Virus record (IMG/VR): IMGVR_UViG_3300046777_002288
Coordinates: 1 to 20,972 of that record
Source: a virus
DNA length: 20,972 bases
Strand: one strand, 5' to 3'
The notes under the pieces are model-generated. The model saw nothing but the letters and a program-made list of their open reading frames with translations. It did not search any database and was not told the origin of the DNA. This document shows, piece by piece, positions 13,725 through 20,972 of the stretch (its first letter is position 1; each line of letters starts with the position of its first letter). The position numbers were made by a program, and so were the translations under genes.

Positions 13725-13898
13725 ATGAATACATTAAACACAATTATTGACAGCATGTTGATTGAGACCAATGAGGAAATCATTGGTAACTTGAGCAAGT
13801 TGGGATATTCACGTGCAGAGGCAACAAAGGTTGTTAGCGAATTCAGCGATTTTGATCTCGTTGAAGATGCAGCCTTGAATCCAGTATCTGCTTTCTAA
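13725..13898 (+). CDS. Lone plus-strand 57-residue acidic protein
   Basis: Begins MNTLNTIIDSMLIETNEEII and ends ALNPVSAF. GGAG lies 7 bases before the ATG. It is acidic and probably helical, with a middle GYSRAEATKVVSEFSDFD that resembles a small UBA-like or helical-bundle motif. It is the only gene I accept on the plus strand. It has its own -10 box and a strong terminator. Its codon use (TTG for Leu, GAG, GCA) is less AT-biased than its neighbours, suggesting high expression or separate origin. Function unknown; a regulator or an inhibitor of a host protein would fit. Confidence 0.75.
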   Translation: MNTLNTIIDSMLIETNEEIIGNLSKLGYSRAEATKVVSEFSDFDLVEDAALNPVSAF

Positions 13899-13918
13899 TT
13901 TAAATTAATATCAATAAT

Positions 13919-13950
13919 AAAAGGGCCAGGATAATCCTGGCCCTTTTTCT
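13919..13950 (+). terminator. Strong, probably bidirectional terminator
   Basis: An 11-bp perfect stem AAGGGCCAGGA with loop TAA is followed on the plus strand by TTTTTCTT. On the minus strand the trailer is TTATTATT, so it may also stop transcripts from the nuclease gene at 13960. It lies between two convergent genes. Confidence 0.88.
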
Positions 13951-13959
13951 TATACCTAA

Positions 13960-14761
13960 TTAAGCTTTAGCTAATTTTTTAGCTCTGAATACACCCGTGT
14001 TACAGGCACCAGATTTTGCAAAGTCGCAAAACGTACATGATCGTTCATTCTTTGTTGGAAGAAAAGAAGAATCATTTATAATAGAATCAAGTGTTGATAT
14101 TAAATTACTCTTAACGTTCTCGATATCTTCTTTAGAAAAGAGATGACCCTTACGCCTTCCGAGACCTAAGATAATATAGCTCTGCATGAATGTCTTTATC
14201 TGGGTAGACTTGGTCCATTGCTACAGCGTAGATACCTAACTGTAAATTTGATGGAATATCTTTTGGTGATATCTCCCATTTACCAGTTTTATAATCAATA
14301 ATTTTTATTGCGTTGGGACCAAAATTGTCAACTCTATCTATATATCCAGAAATTAAATAACTTCCAATAACAAATTGAAAACCATACTCTTTATGGAGTA
14401 CATCAAACAATGTGTCAGCATATTGGTCATAGAATTCACTTATAATTTCATTACCAGCTTCAATTAAATTATCATTTATTTTATTATCTGGGTCATATGA
14501 TTTTCTCTGCTCAGCATATGCTACTTGTAATTTTTCATAGTCTAATGTTTCTGTTGCGCTAACATTGTGTTCTAATACAGTATGTACAATATTTCCCAAT
14601 ACCGCTGCTTCACCAAATAGCCTTGGTTCTTTTTGTATATATGTATAAAAATATTTAGAAGGACACATCTTATATGTGTCTATTCTAGAATAAGAAAAAT
14701 CTGTTAGTGATAGTTTTTCTAAATCGCTTACTTCATTTAAAGATCTAATTTTTAATTTCAT
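13960..14761 (-). CDS. Cas4/RecB-like PD-(D/E)XK exonuclease with Fe-S cysteines, read through a CGG +1 shift
   Basis: 266 residues. Part 1 (1-200): SYSRIDTYKMCPSKYFY (C33), GNIVHTVLEH (H60), SGYIDRVD (D142), IIDYKTGK (D156, K158) and NLQLGIYA (Q174), the RecB-family core. Part 2, after skipping the C of CGG at 14161: GRRKGHLFSK, then CTFCDFAKSGAC (C242, C245, C253). C33 with these three makes the four-cysteine iron-sulfur site of Cas4 and AddB-type nucleases, present only if both frames join. In frame 0 the protein ends three codons after residue 200. It probably resects DNA ends in replication or recombination. No CRISPR array is nearby. The ATG overlaps the previous stop (TAATG). Confidence 0.82.
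14159..14161 (-). other. CGG +1 frameshift site 6 (Cas4/RecB-like nuclease)
   Basis: Context CTT AGG TCT C GGA AGG CGT. CGG is codon 201 from ATG 14761. The old frame ends after CGG-AAG-GCG at TAA. Confidence 0.75.
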
Positions 14762-14949
14762 TAATCTACAATTCCATCACCGTATGGATCTACGTTTTCA
14801 AATATTAAATTTCCATTTGAGTCATATTCATTTCCAAACTCATCAAGTACATTGCCAGTATATATATTTCTATATTTACCTTCTCCAAATGGAGCCCAAC
14901 CACTTACTCCAATCTCCATTTGATCGTCTTCATTATACGGCCAAGACAT
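14761..14949 (-). CDS. Unknown 62-residue acidic protein
   Basis: Rich in Asp, Gly, Asn and aromatic residues (GWAPFGEGKYRNIYTG, EFGNEYDSNGN, VDPYGDGIVD). A good GGAGG lies before the ATG. It overlaps the end of the preceding gene by 17 bases. The D-x-N-x-N-like part might be calcium-binding, but no full EF-hand is visible. Function unknown. Confidence 0.6.
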   Translation of the reverse strand: MSWPYNEDDQMEIGVSGWAPFGEGKYRNIYTGNVLDEFGNEYDSNGNLIFENVDPYGDGIVD

Positions 14950-15175
14950 CGTCTCCTCCTTCGGTTAAAGAAATAACTGTGTTGTTTACAGCATCAATAT
15001 TAAAATAGTAATTTAATAAGCCATATAAATCAGACAGTTCTTCTGCTGTTGCATTAAAGCCTGCAACTCCAGACTGTATAAAATACGTAGGCTCTTTAGT
15101 ATTGTACTCAATTAAAGTAATATCGTTGAGTAACATTCTACCAACTTCATGTTTTAACATATTAATCCTCGTCAT
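14933..15175 (-). CDS. Unknown 80-residue protein
   Basis: The N-terminal part is strand-rich (MLLNDITLIEYNTKEPTYFI) followed by a helix ELSDLYGLLNYYFN. It overlaps both neighbours by 14-17 bases. It is faintly like the 71-residue protein at 5736-5951. No family recognised. Confidence 0.6.
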   Translation of the reverse strand: MTRINMLKHEVGRMLLNDITLIEYNTKEPTYFIQSGVAGFNATAEELSDLYGLLNYYFNIDAVNNTVISLTEGGDDVLAV

Positions 15176-15530
15176 ATATTGTTATAGGATTCCAATTTGG
15201 ATCATCCATTTTTTCTCTCATATCAGCAACGTAGGAGTCCCAATCTCTTTCGTCTTCTGATTTCTTTTCGTATTTAACCTCACCTTTAAAAGGATTAGTT
15301 TTAAAACGAGTCATAATAAGCTTACCTTCTTTGGTTTTCCATCTTAAGATTCCATTTTTGCAGTCACAAAAATCAGCTGGATCTGGGTCAGTTTTACCCA
15401 ACGGATCATATCTACCACTGCATGAATTACATTTTGTGTATCTTCCTTTATCCTGACACCTATTGCATGATGGACAGAATGTCCAACATGGTTTAGTTGA
15501 TGGATTTCTATAAGTTCCAGGTAATGTCAT
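15162..15530 (-). CDS. Cys-rich zinc-binding protein
   Basis: 122 residues. The first 60 hold nine Cys in closely spaced pairs (CWTFCPSCNRC, KCNSC, FCDC), an arrangement like DnaJ-type or rubredoxin-like zinc clusters. The rest is charged and ends acidic. It starts inside the stop of dnaE (TAATG), so it is translated with the polymerase. A replication-accessory or nucleic-acid-binding role is plausible but unproven. Confidence 0.7.
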   Translation of the reverse strand: MTLPGTYRNPSTKPCWTFCPSCNRCQDKGRYTKCNSCSGRYDPLGKTDPDPADFCDCKNGILRWKTKEGKLIMTRFKTNPFKGEVKYEKKSEDERDWDSYVADMREKMDDPNWNPITIYDED

Positions 15531-18500
15531 TATTTAACTCCATATGTTATATATTTTTGTAATTTATCTTCTATTTTTAGAGATGTAGATTTCTTAAACT
15601 TAAATACAACTTTTTTATTTTTTTCTACATATGTTAAATAAACATATGATGGTCCATTTACGTTTTCAATTATATCATAAATGCCTTGCACTAAATCAAG
15701 ACTTGGTACTTGATCTAACTCAAGAAGTATAGACTTACTACCTATTGCTTTAGAGATATCTATTTTTTCAGAATTGTTATAAAATATTTTAACAATTGAA
15801 GATTCTTCTTCGTTTTCTCTATTCAAAATTCCAGAAATAACAACTACATCACCTTCGTTAAAGTAGTCATCACTAATTGTTTTAGATTCTCTTGGAAAAA
15901 TAACTATTTCAATTTCTCCAGATAAATCTTCTAATAACAAACGAAACATTTTTTGTCCCTTTTTTGTTATCATTCTTTTAACTGATGTTAAGATTCCTCC
16001 AACTTTTACATTTGCACCATTGCTAAATTCTACAATGTCAACTATTTCTCCAGTTACATTTGGAGATATTGTTGTCCACATTCCTTCAATAGGGTGTTTA
16101 GAAACATAAATTCCTAACTCGGCTTTTTCTTTCTCTAATAATTCTAATTCTTTTCTTCTAGTTATATCAATTTCTTCTGGTGTATCAAACAATTCATCAA
16201 GAGCTCCTGCGTACGCTAAATGCTCTAGCGTAGATTTCTTTAAAGTAGCTGGATCGCACCTTCTAAAGAAATCATAAATACTAGAGTATGGATTTTTTTC
16301 ATCTCTTCCCATAATTATAGATTCAGCTATTGATTCACCAATGCCATTGATTGCTGATAAACCAAAAATAACTTGGGAATCACTAAGTACATTAAAATCT
16401 TTTCCTGATTTATTTAAAGAAGGAGGAAGAACTTCAATGTCTAATTTTCTACAGTCGGATAAATAAGCAGCCAGCTTTTCTTTGTTACCAACAACAGAAG
16501 ACATAAGTGCTGCCATATACTCTGCTGTATAATGAGCTTTTAGATAAGCGGTAATATATGAAACCATTGCATAGCTTGCGGCGTGAGCTCTGTTAAATCC
16601 ATAGCCACCAAAGTATTCAATATCTGAATAAATCTTATTTGCTTTTTCTTCGTTTAGATTTGAATTTTCTATACAACCCTTAACGAATTTAGTCCTGAGC
16701 ATTGCTATTTTATCCATTAACTTTTTGCCAATAACCTTTCTAAGGTCATCAGCTTCAGCGGAACTAAATCCAGCCAACTCTCTAGCCACACCAAGAACAT
16801 CTTCTTGGTATAACATAATTCCAAGAGATGGTCCAAGAACTTTTTCTAATTTATGGTGATCGTAAGATACGTGACTTCTACCATGTTTTCTATCTATATA
16901 TTCTTTATCCATTCCAGAACCCATTGGACCTGGACGATATAGGGATATGAGAGCCATTATATCTTGAATATTTTGTGGTTGCATTTGAACCATTAGTTCG
17001 CGCATTCCAGCAGATTCCAATTGAAATACACCCATAGCCTTACCTTGACAAAGTAATTCGTAAGTCTTTTTGTCATCTATAGGTATATCATTTACGTCTA
17101 GATTAATCTGCCTGTGCTGTTTAATTAATTTTATGCAGGTATCAATTACGCCAAGATTTCTTAATCCAAGAAAGTCTATTTTTAACAAGCCACACTGCTC
17201 TACTCTACCCATATCCCATTGAGTTACTACTGGTTTATCTGCCCCTTTCTGCATTGTTGGCAGATACTCTACGAGTGACTTTTTAGAAATAACTACACCA
17301 GCTGCATGAATGCCAGTTTGTCTTACCAAATTTTCCAAACCAAATGCTGTATCAATTATTTCTTTAGATTGAACATCATTTTTGTAAAGAGAATTAAATT
17401 CTTGAACCTCCATACATTCTTTTAATGATTTAGAAACGCCAAGAACTGGTGGTGGTATTAATTTTGCTACTTTATCTCCCGCAGCAAAGTCATAGCCAAG
17501 CGCTCTAGCTGCGTCTCTAATAGATTGTCGTGCTCCAGTTCTGTTAAATGTGCAAATATGCGCAACTTTATCGCTACCATATTTACTCCTAGCGTAATCT
17601 ATAACCTTGTCTCTATGTCTATCGTCAAAGTCTAGGTCAATGTCTGGCATTGATTTTCTTCCTTCAACCAAAAATCTTTCAAACATCAAACCAAACTTAA
17701 TTGGATCTAAATTTGTAATATCAAAAGCGTACGACAGAATACTTCCTGCTGCAGATCCTCTACCCCAACCAACTCTAATGTCATTGTTTTTTGCCCAGCG
17801 AACTAAATCAGAGACAACCAAAAAGTATTCAGGAAAACCCATATCTTTTACTACTCTAATTTCATAGTTGGCTCTTTCTACTATGTGCTCAGGCAATGGA
17901 TTTCCATATCTATTCTTTAGTCCATCCCAAGCTAATCTTTCGAAGTATTCAGTTGATGATTCTTTTGTTGGAATAGGAAAGTTTGGAAAATGTATCTCAC
18001 CAAAGTTGAGATTAATATCAACCATATCGTTGATATGCATTGTATTTTTTAACCAGTCTTCAGAAAAAGTTTTAGCCATCTCGTCATAAGATTGTAAATA
18101 AAACTTATCACCAGAAAAAGAAAATCTATCTGGAGTATGAATCGTGCTATTTGTAGCCACACATAGCATGACATCGTGAGCGTGTGCGTCGTGCTGATGC
18201 ACGTAGTGACAATCTCCTGTTGGAACTATTTTAGCACCTATGGTTGTTGCTATTTTAATTAATTCGGGTATGATAGTTTTTTGTTCTTCTAAACCATGAT
18301 TTTGTATTTCAATAAAATAATTTTCTTTACCAACTATTTCCTGCATTGCCGCAGCGTGCTTCAACGCTGTATTATAATCTCTTCTTAAGAGAGCTTGAGA
18401 TACTTCTCCGTTCAAACATCCAGATAGAACTATTATTCCATCAGAGTGTTGGCTGATTAAGTCATGATCTATTCTTGGCTTTACATAATATCCTTCGGTA

Positions 18501-18859
18501 AAAGCCCTAGAAGACATTTTGATTATATTATGATAACCAGTATTATTTTTTGCCAATATCGTAATATGATAGGGCCCTCTTTGCTCCCATTCATTTTTAG
18601 CTGGACCAGATCTTTCTTCTTCATCTTTATCAAATCTAGTTTTTCTAGACTGATAAAACTCAGAACCTAATATTGGTTTAACGCCAGTTGCTTTACCTGC
18701 ATCATAGAAGTCTAACCACGAATGTATATTACCGTGATCGGTTGTAGCCAACCCACTCATGCCTAAAGACTTAGCTCTTGATAAATACTCTTCTACATTA
18801 CCGTGACCGTCTAGCATGGAGAAAACGGTATGGTTGTGCAGATTAGTCCAATTCTTCAC
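15530..18859 (-). CDS. dnaE: DNA polymerase III alpha subunit (bacterial C-family)
   Basis: 1109 residues, GTG start overlapping the zinc-ribbon stop (GTGA) with GAGGA 5 bases upstream. N-terminal PHP domain: NLHNHTVFSMLDG (6-18), TTDHGN (39-44), GDCHYVHQHDAHAHD (215-229). Palm: GWGRGSAAGS (364-373) and PDIDLDFDD (405-413) with catalytic D406 and D408; the third carboxylate is probably in KIDFLGLRN. The fingers and helix-hairpin-helix region include GYGFNRAHAASYA. An OB-like domain follows (VKVGGILTSVKRM). The length is typical of DnaE1 or slightly short. It replicates the phage genome. I saw no in-frame CGG in its 1109 codons. Confidence 0.95.
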   Translation of the reverse strand: MKNWTNLHNHTVFSMLDGHGNVEEYLSRAKSLGMSGLATTDHGNIHSWLDFYDAGKATGVKPILGSEFYQSRKTRFDKDEEERSGPAKNEWEQRGPYHITILAKNNTGYHNIIKMSSRAFTEGYYVKPRIDHDLISQHSDGIIVLSGCLNGEVSQALLRRDYNTALKHAAAMQEIVGKENYFIEIQNHGLEEQKTIIPELIKIATTIGAKIVPTGDCHYVHQHDAHAHDVMLCVATNSTIHTPDRFSFSGDKFYLQSYDEMAKTFSEDWLKNTMHINDMVDINLNFGEIHFPNFPIPTKESSTEYFERLAWDGLKNRYGNPLPEHIVERANYEIRVVKDMGFPEYFLVVSDLVRWAKNNDIRVGWGRGSAAGSILSYAFDITNLDPIKFGLMFERFLVEGRKSMPDIDLDFDDRHRDKVIDYARSKYGSDKVAHICTFNRTGARQSIRDAARALGYDFAAGDKVAKLIPPPVLGVSKSLKECMEVQEFNSLYKNDVQSKEIIDTAFGLENLVRQTGIHAAGVVISKKSLVEYLPTMQKGADKPVVTQWDMGRVEQCGLLKIDFLGLRNLGVIDTCIKLIKQHRQINLDVNDIPIDDKKTYELLCQGKAMGVFQLESAGMRELMVQMQPQNIQDIMALISLYRPGPMGSGMDKEYIDRKHGRSHVSYDHHKLEKVLGPSLGIMLYQEDVLGVARELAGFSSAEADDLRKVIGKKLMDKIAMLRTKFVKGCIENSNLNEEKANKIYSDIEYFGGYGFNRAHAASYAMVSYITAYLKAHYTAEYMAALMSSVVGNKEKLAAYLSDCRKLDIEVLPPSLNKSGKDFNVLSDSQVIFGLSAINGIGESIAESIIMGRDEKNPYSSIYDFFRRCDPATLKKSTLEHLAYAGALDELFDTPEEIDITRRKELELLEKEKAELGIYVSKHPIEGMWTTISPNVTGEIVDIVEFSNGANVKVGGILTSVKRMITKKGQKMFRLLLEDLSGEIEIVIFPRESKTISDDYFNEGDVVVISGILNRENEEESSIVKIFYNNSEKIDISKAIGSKSILLELDQVPSLDLVQGIYDIIENVNGPSYVYLTYVEKNKKVVFKFKKSTSLKIEDKLQKYITYGVK

Positions 18860-19056
18860 TTAAGTCCTCTTTTTATATTAATTTGATTTAAAACTTTATC
18901 TTTATCACGTCTATAGCAAACTGTAACTACACCGTTACAGTATTTGCAAACTGCTGGCTTTCCGTCTTGAGCAAAAGCGCTATTATACATGTGCCTGTCT
19001 GTTTGCTGTGTACCGCAATCAGTGCAAAGTCCTATAACATCATCATCCTGCATCAT
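18856..19056 (-). CDS. Zinc-ribbon protein
   Basis: 66 residues (or 65 from the second ATG at 19053, which is better spaced from AAAGGAGG). Two pairs, C-T-D-C (11-14) and C-K-Y-C (37-40), form a zinc ribbon; the C-terminus is basic. It overlaps the primase stop and the polymerase GTG by 4 bases each. Such a ribbon could help the primase or polymerase hold DNA, inferred from position. Confidence 0.75.
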   Translation of the reverse strand: MMQDDDVIGLCTDCGTQQTDRHMYNSAFAQDGKPAVCKYCNGVVTVCYRRDKDKVLNQINIKRGLK

Positions 19057-20249
19057 TCCTCCTTTCTGGAAGAAGATTTATATGCAAAACGAACTGGTGA
19101 TGGAGAAGATTTTTCTTGAGTTTCTATAAATCTATCTCCGACTTTAACCCACTTATTCTTTTTTTCAAGCGAACAACTTCCGCAGCCTACACCAACAGAA
19201 TTTGCTCTTTCGCAAGTATAAGGTCTCCCACCTATACCCAATTCTCTTCTTCTTATCCAATCATTTATGTGAGCTTGAGATTTGCTTGGGTTATAATCTT
19301 CGCAGTTGCTAAGTATTTCATGCAAGTAATTAATTGATTCTTCGTTATAAGTAAGAATAGAACATAAAAATAATCTAGCTTCATGCTCAAGAAAATGAGA
19401 ACTCTTTGCTTGATCGTGCAGTCTTTTAACTGAAGGACACTTTAACCAAAGAATTTCTTTTTGAAAGATTTTTTGATTTTGATCAAATGATTTTAAACCA
19501 GAGGAACCAAATTTATTAAAGTGTTCAAGTATATCTTTTGGTTTGTTTTTATCTTCTTCCATTTGATAAGTAAATTGTCTATACCATTCGTTAGCGGTAA
19601 AGCTAAAAGACTGCTCAGCGACTTCAAATGATTGATTAGTGCTTGAGTAAGACACAATGTTTTCTATACTAGAAAGAAATATGTTCTTTGGAAGTAAGGT
19701 TTTATATAAATTAGTTGACTGATGAACAGATCCAGGCAGTCGCCACATTCTTCTCATATCATAAACGCTAAAATCCATAGAAGAAATAGCTAAATCATCT
19801 TTTAGTTTACTGGCTATATATCTAAATACTTTAGGCAATTCGTTTGATGGGTTAATGCCAAGACTTATGGCTTCACATTCTATGTGAAAACCCTTTTTAC
19901 CAGTGTAGTAAACTAATAAAGATTCTTCTGGGATATATGAAGAAAGGTATCCATAAAGCCTTTGCGCTTCTTCGTAGCAGAGATTCATATCTTCACTATC
20001 TAAATCAAAATATAAAGAACCAAGTCTGATAGCTTTGTCTAAATCAGTGTTATTATAGTGCCATATGGAAGTATATAAACCGATGTTATTATGCTTTTGC
20101 CTGTATGAGTCTATGTCTTCCATATCATAAAAGACTGGATCGTTACCGTTCTTATCCCTAATTACTCTATCAAGGTTAGGAACATATCTGGCTACTTCAA
20201 CGTATTTCCACTGAGAAATAAACTTATTTTCATCTAACGGAAGTTTCAT
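19053..20249 (-). CDS. Archaeo-eukaryotic-type primase with Cys-rich C-terminal domain
   Basis: 398 residues. Catalytic part: YFDLDSED (D82, D84), YYTGKKGFHIECE (GKKGFH 117-122), and MDFSVYDMRRMWRLPGS (around D159-R170), the three AEP primase motifs. C-terminal part: C271, C346, C356 and C359 with HEARLFLCSIL between them and GRPYTCERAN before the last pair. This resembles the Fe-S domain of PriL or PriL-like phage primases. A fused small- and large-subunit-like primase is thus likely. It makes primers for DnaE. It overlaps the 55-residue gene upstream by an ATGA. Confidence 0.85.
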   Translation of the reverse strand: MKLPLDENKFISQWKYVEVARYVPNLDRVIRDKNGNDPVFYDMEDIDSYRQKHNNIGLYTSIWHYNNTDLDKAIRLGSLYFDLDSEDMNLCYEEAQRLYGYLSSYIPEESLLVYYTGKKGFHIECEAISLGINPSNELPKVFRYIASKLKDDLAISSMDFSVYDMRRMWRLPGSVHQSTNLYKTLLPKNIFLSSIENIVSYSSTNQSFEVAEQSFSFTANEWYRQFTYQMEEDKNKPKDILEHFNKFGSSGLKSFDQNQKIFQKEILWLKCPSVKRLHDQAKSSHFLEHEARLFLCSILTYNEESINYLHEILSNCEDYNPSKSQAHINDWIRRRELGIGGRPYTCERANSVGVGCGSCSLEKKNKWVKVGDRFIETQEKSSPSPVRFAYKSSSRKEE

Positions 20250-20413
20250 GGTATGTATATTTTACCATTGTCCCACTCTATATGCCAAGCAATTGATCTC
20301 TTGTTTTGCACCAAGTTTTCATTGTAAGACCTGTAATAGATAGATTCTTTTATTAAAAATTCTAAAGAATCATTTATCAAAGCTCTGACTAGCATTTTGT
20401 TTTGGTCACTCAT
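20246..20413 (-). CDS. Unknown 55-residue protein upstream of primase
   Basis: Begins MSDQNKMLVRALINDSLEFL, contains a helix then strand (RSIAWHIEWDNGKIYIP). Its stop overlaps the primase ATG by 4 bases, supporting a real coupled gene. No family recognised. Confidence 0.65.
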   Translation of the reverse strand: MSDQNKMLVRALINDSLEFLIKESIYYRSYNENLVQNKRSIAWHIEWDNGKIYIP

Positions 20414-20421
20414 AATAAATA

Positions 20422-20972
20422 TTAATTTTCTTTATCTTTATCATCGGCAATAACGTGAAGCTTTGATGCAATATTATCAGATAGATGAACGATCATGTCT
20501 AAGTATGTTGTTGGATATGTTTCTGGCACTGGAGACCAGGGCCCTAAATGGCAGCGTATTAATCTAAGAATAGATTCAACAGTTTCTTGATCTAAGAAAA
20601 GAGTTGAAGAAGATAATTCTGATCCATATTTTTTGTCATTTTCCTGACATCTTCTAACAAATACACCAACAGTATATGGATGCATTGGGTCATAAAAGAA
20701 ACTTTCTTCTCCCTCATTATCGGAGGATACTCCTTTAGTTACATCATGTAGAAGGCAGGCTGCATAAACAACATCTCTTTCTTCCTGAGAAAGAGAGTAA
20801 GACTCAGCCATAATTCTAGCTACATTAACAACTCTTTTTGTATGTAATACGTTTCCCCCAGCACCATGCTCATCAGATGGATGATGTTTTCCAGAAAAAC
20901 TAGAAGGTATTTTCCAGAAAGTTTTTGCCTGCAACAACACTGACCTAACAAATAATTTAATTTGTTGATTTG
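20422..20972 (-). CDS. HD-domain phosphohydrolase-like protein (5' end outside window)
   Basis: The frame stays open to the window edge, so the true start is upstream; a GTG at 20940 is only internal. Motifs: NVLHTKRVV, ACLLHDVTKG (the H-D pair), HPYTVGVFV, RLIRCHLGPW and VHLSDNIASK, as in metal-dependent HD phosphohydrolases of the YfbR/RelA-like superfamily. Such phage enzymes act on nucleotides or nucleic-acid ends; the substrate is unknown. It heads the visible replication operon, 8 bases before the 55-residue gene. Confidence 0.8.
   Translation of the reverse strand, partial: NQQIKLFVRSVLLQAKTFWKIPSSFSGKHHPSDEHGAGGNVLHTKRVVNVARIMAESYSLSQEERDVVYAACLLHDVTKGVSSDNEGEESFFYDPMHPYTVGVFVRRCQENDKKYGSELSSSTLFLDQETVESILRLIRCHLGPWSPVPETYPTTYLDMIVHLSDNIASKLHVIADDKDKEN

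Noticed and set aside
7488-14161. Ordinary sequencing or assembly indels as the cause of the broken genes
   Set aside because: Random or homopolymer errors would vary in sign, base and context. All six are one surplus C directly before GGA or GGT in an in-frame CGG, at non-homopolymer positions. A systematic base-calling artefact cannot be fully excluded without reads.
13960-14761. A CRISPR-Cas adaptation locus
   Set aside because: The Cas4-like nuclease stands alone; no cas1, cas2 or repeat array is present. Stand-alone relatives are common in phages.
1-20972. tRNA genes
   Set aside because: No cloverleaf with a T-loop GTTCGA-type motif was recognised by eye. A dedicated tRNA for CGGN, if it exists, must be elsewhere or have escaped notice.

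Overview
This window looks like part of the genome of a tailed bacteriophage with AT-rich DNA. Phage character is shown by a zinc peptidase endolysin beside a holin-like protein, a phage-type sigma factor, a deoxynucleotide monophosphate kinase, an archaeo-eukaryotic type primase next to a bacterial-type DNA polymerase III alpha subunit, and tightly packed genes that nearly all lie on the minus strand with TAATG or ATGA overlaps. The VanY-type lysin, the Thr-rich linkers of the secreted protein and a possible leaderless promoter suggest a low-GC actinobacterial host, perhaps a freshwater or marine one. That host assignment is inference.

Layout, following minus-strand transcription (right to left). 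20972-14761: an HD-domain protein running off the edge, a primase (catalytic part plus a Cys-rich C-terminal part), a zinc ribbon, DnaE, and several small or zinc-binding proteins. 14761-9905: a Cas4/RecB-like nuclease, a second PD-(D/E)XK nuclease, a sigma-70-like factor, an Ala-rich helical protein, an RNase H and a dNMP kinase. A single plus-strand gene (13725-13898) with its own promoter and a terminator interrupts this block. 9839-5972: more than a dozen very small proteins, most of them Lys-rich, surrounding the endolysin and holin-like genes. 5951-3052: a five-gene cassette (small protein, Fe(II)/2-oxoglutarate oxygenase, two glycosyltransferases, methyltransferase) with a possible promoter at its head and a strong terminator at its end. 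2920-1: a large secreted protein with a TTG start, a signal peptide, poly-Thr linkers and a beta-helix.

The main finding concerns decoding. Five genes (endolysin, a 47-residue basic protein, the sigma factor twice, and both PD-(D/E)XK nucleases) are each broken by one surplus base. In all six places the 0-frame codon at the break is CGG, followed by A or T. Dropping the C and reading GGA or GGT as Gly restores one continuous protein whose catalytic or metal-binding residues lie on both sides of the break. I checked every CGG trinucleotide that I could find in the coding strand by eye. In roughly 6,700 codons I found no in-frame CGG other than these six. CGG therefore seems not to be an Arg codon here but a +1 frameshift signal (C skipped, or CGGN read as a four-base codon). 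Random sequencing error does not explain why each surplus base is a C directly before GGA or GGT.

No tRNA, rRNA, CRISPR array or insertion sequence was recognised.
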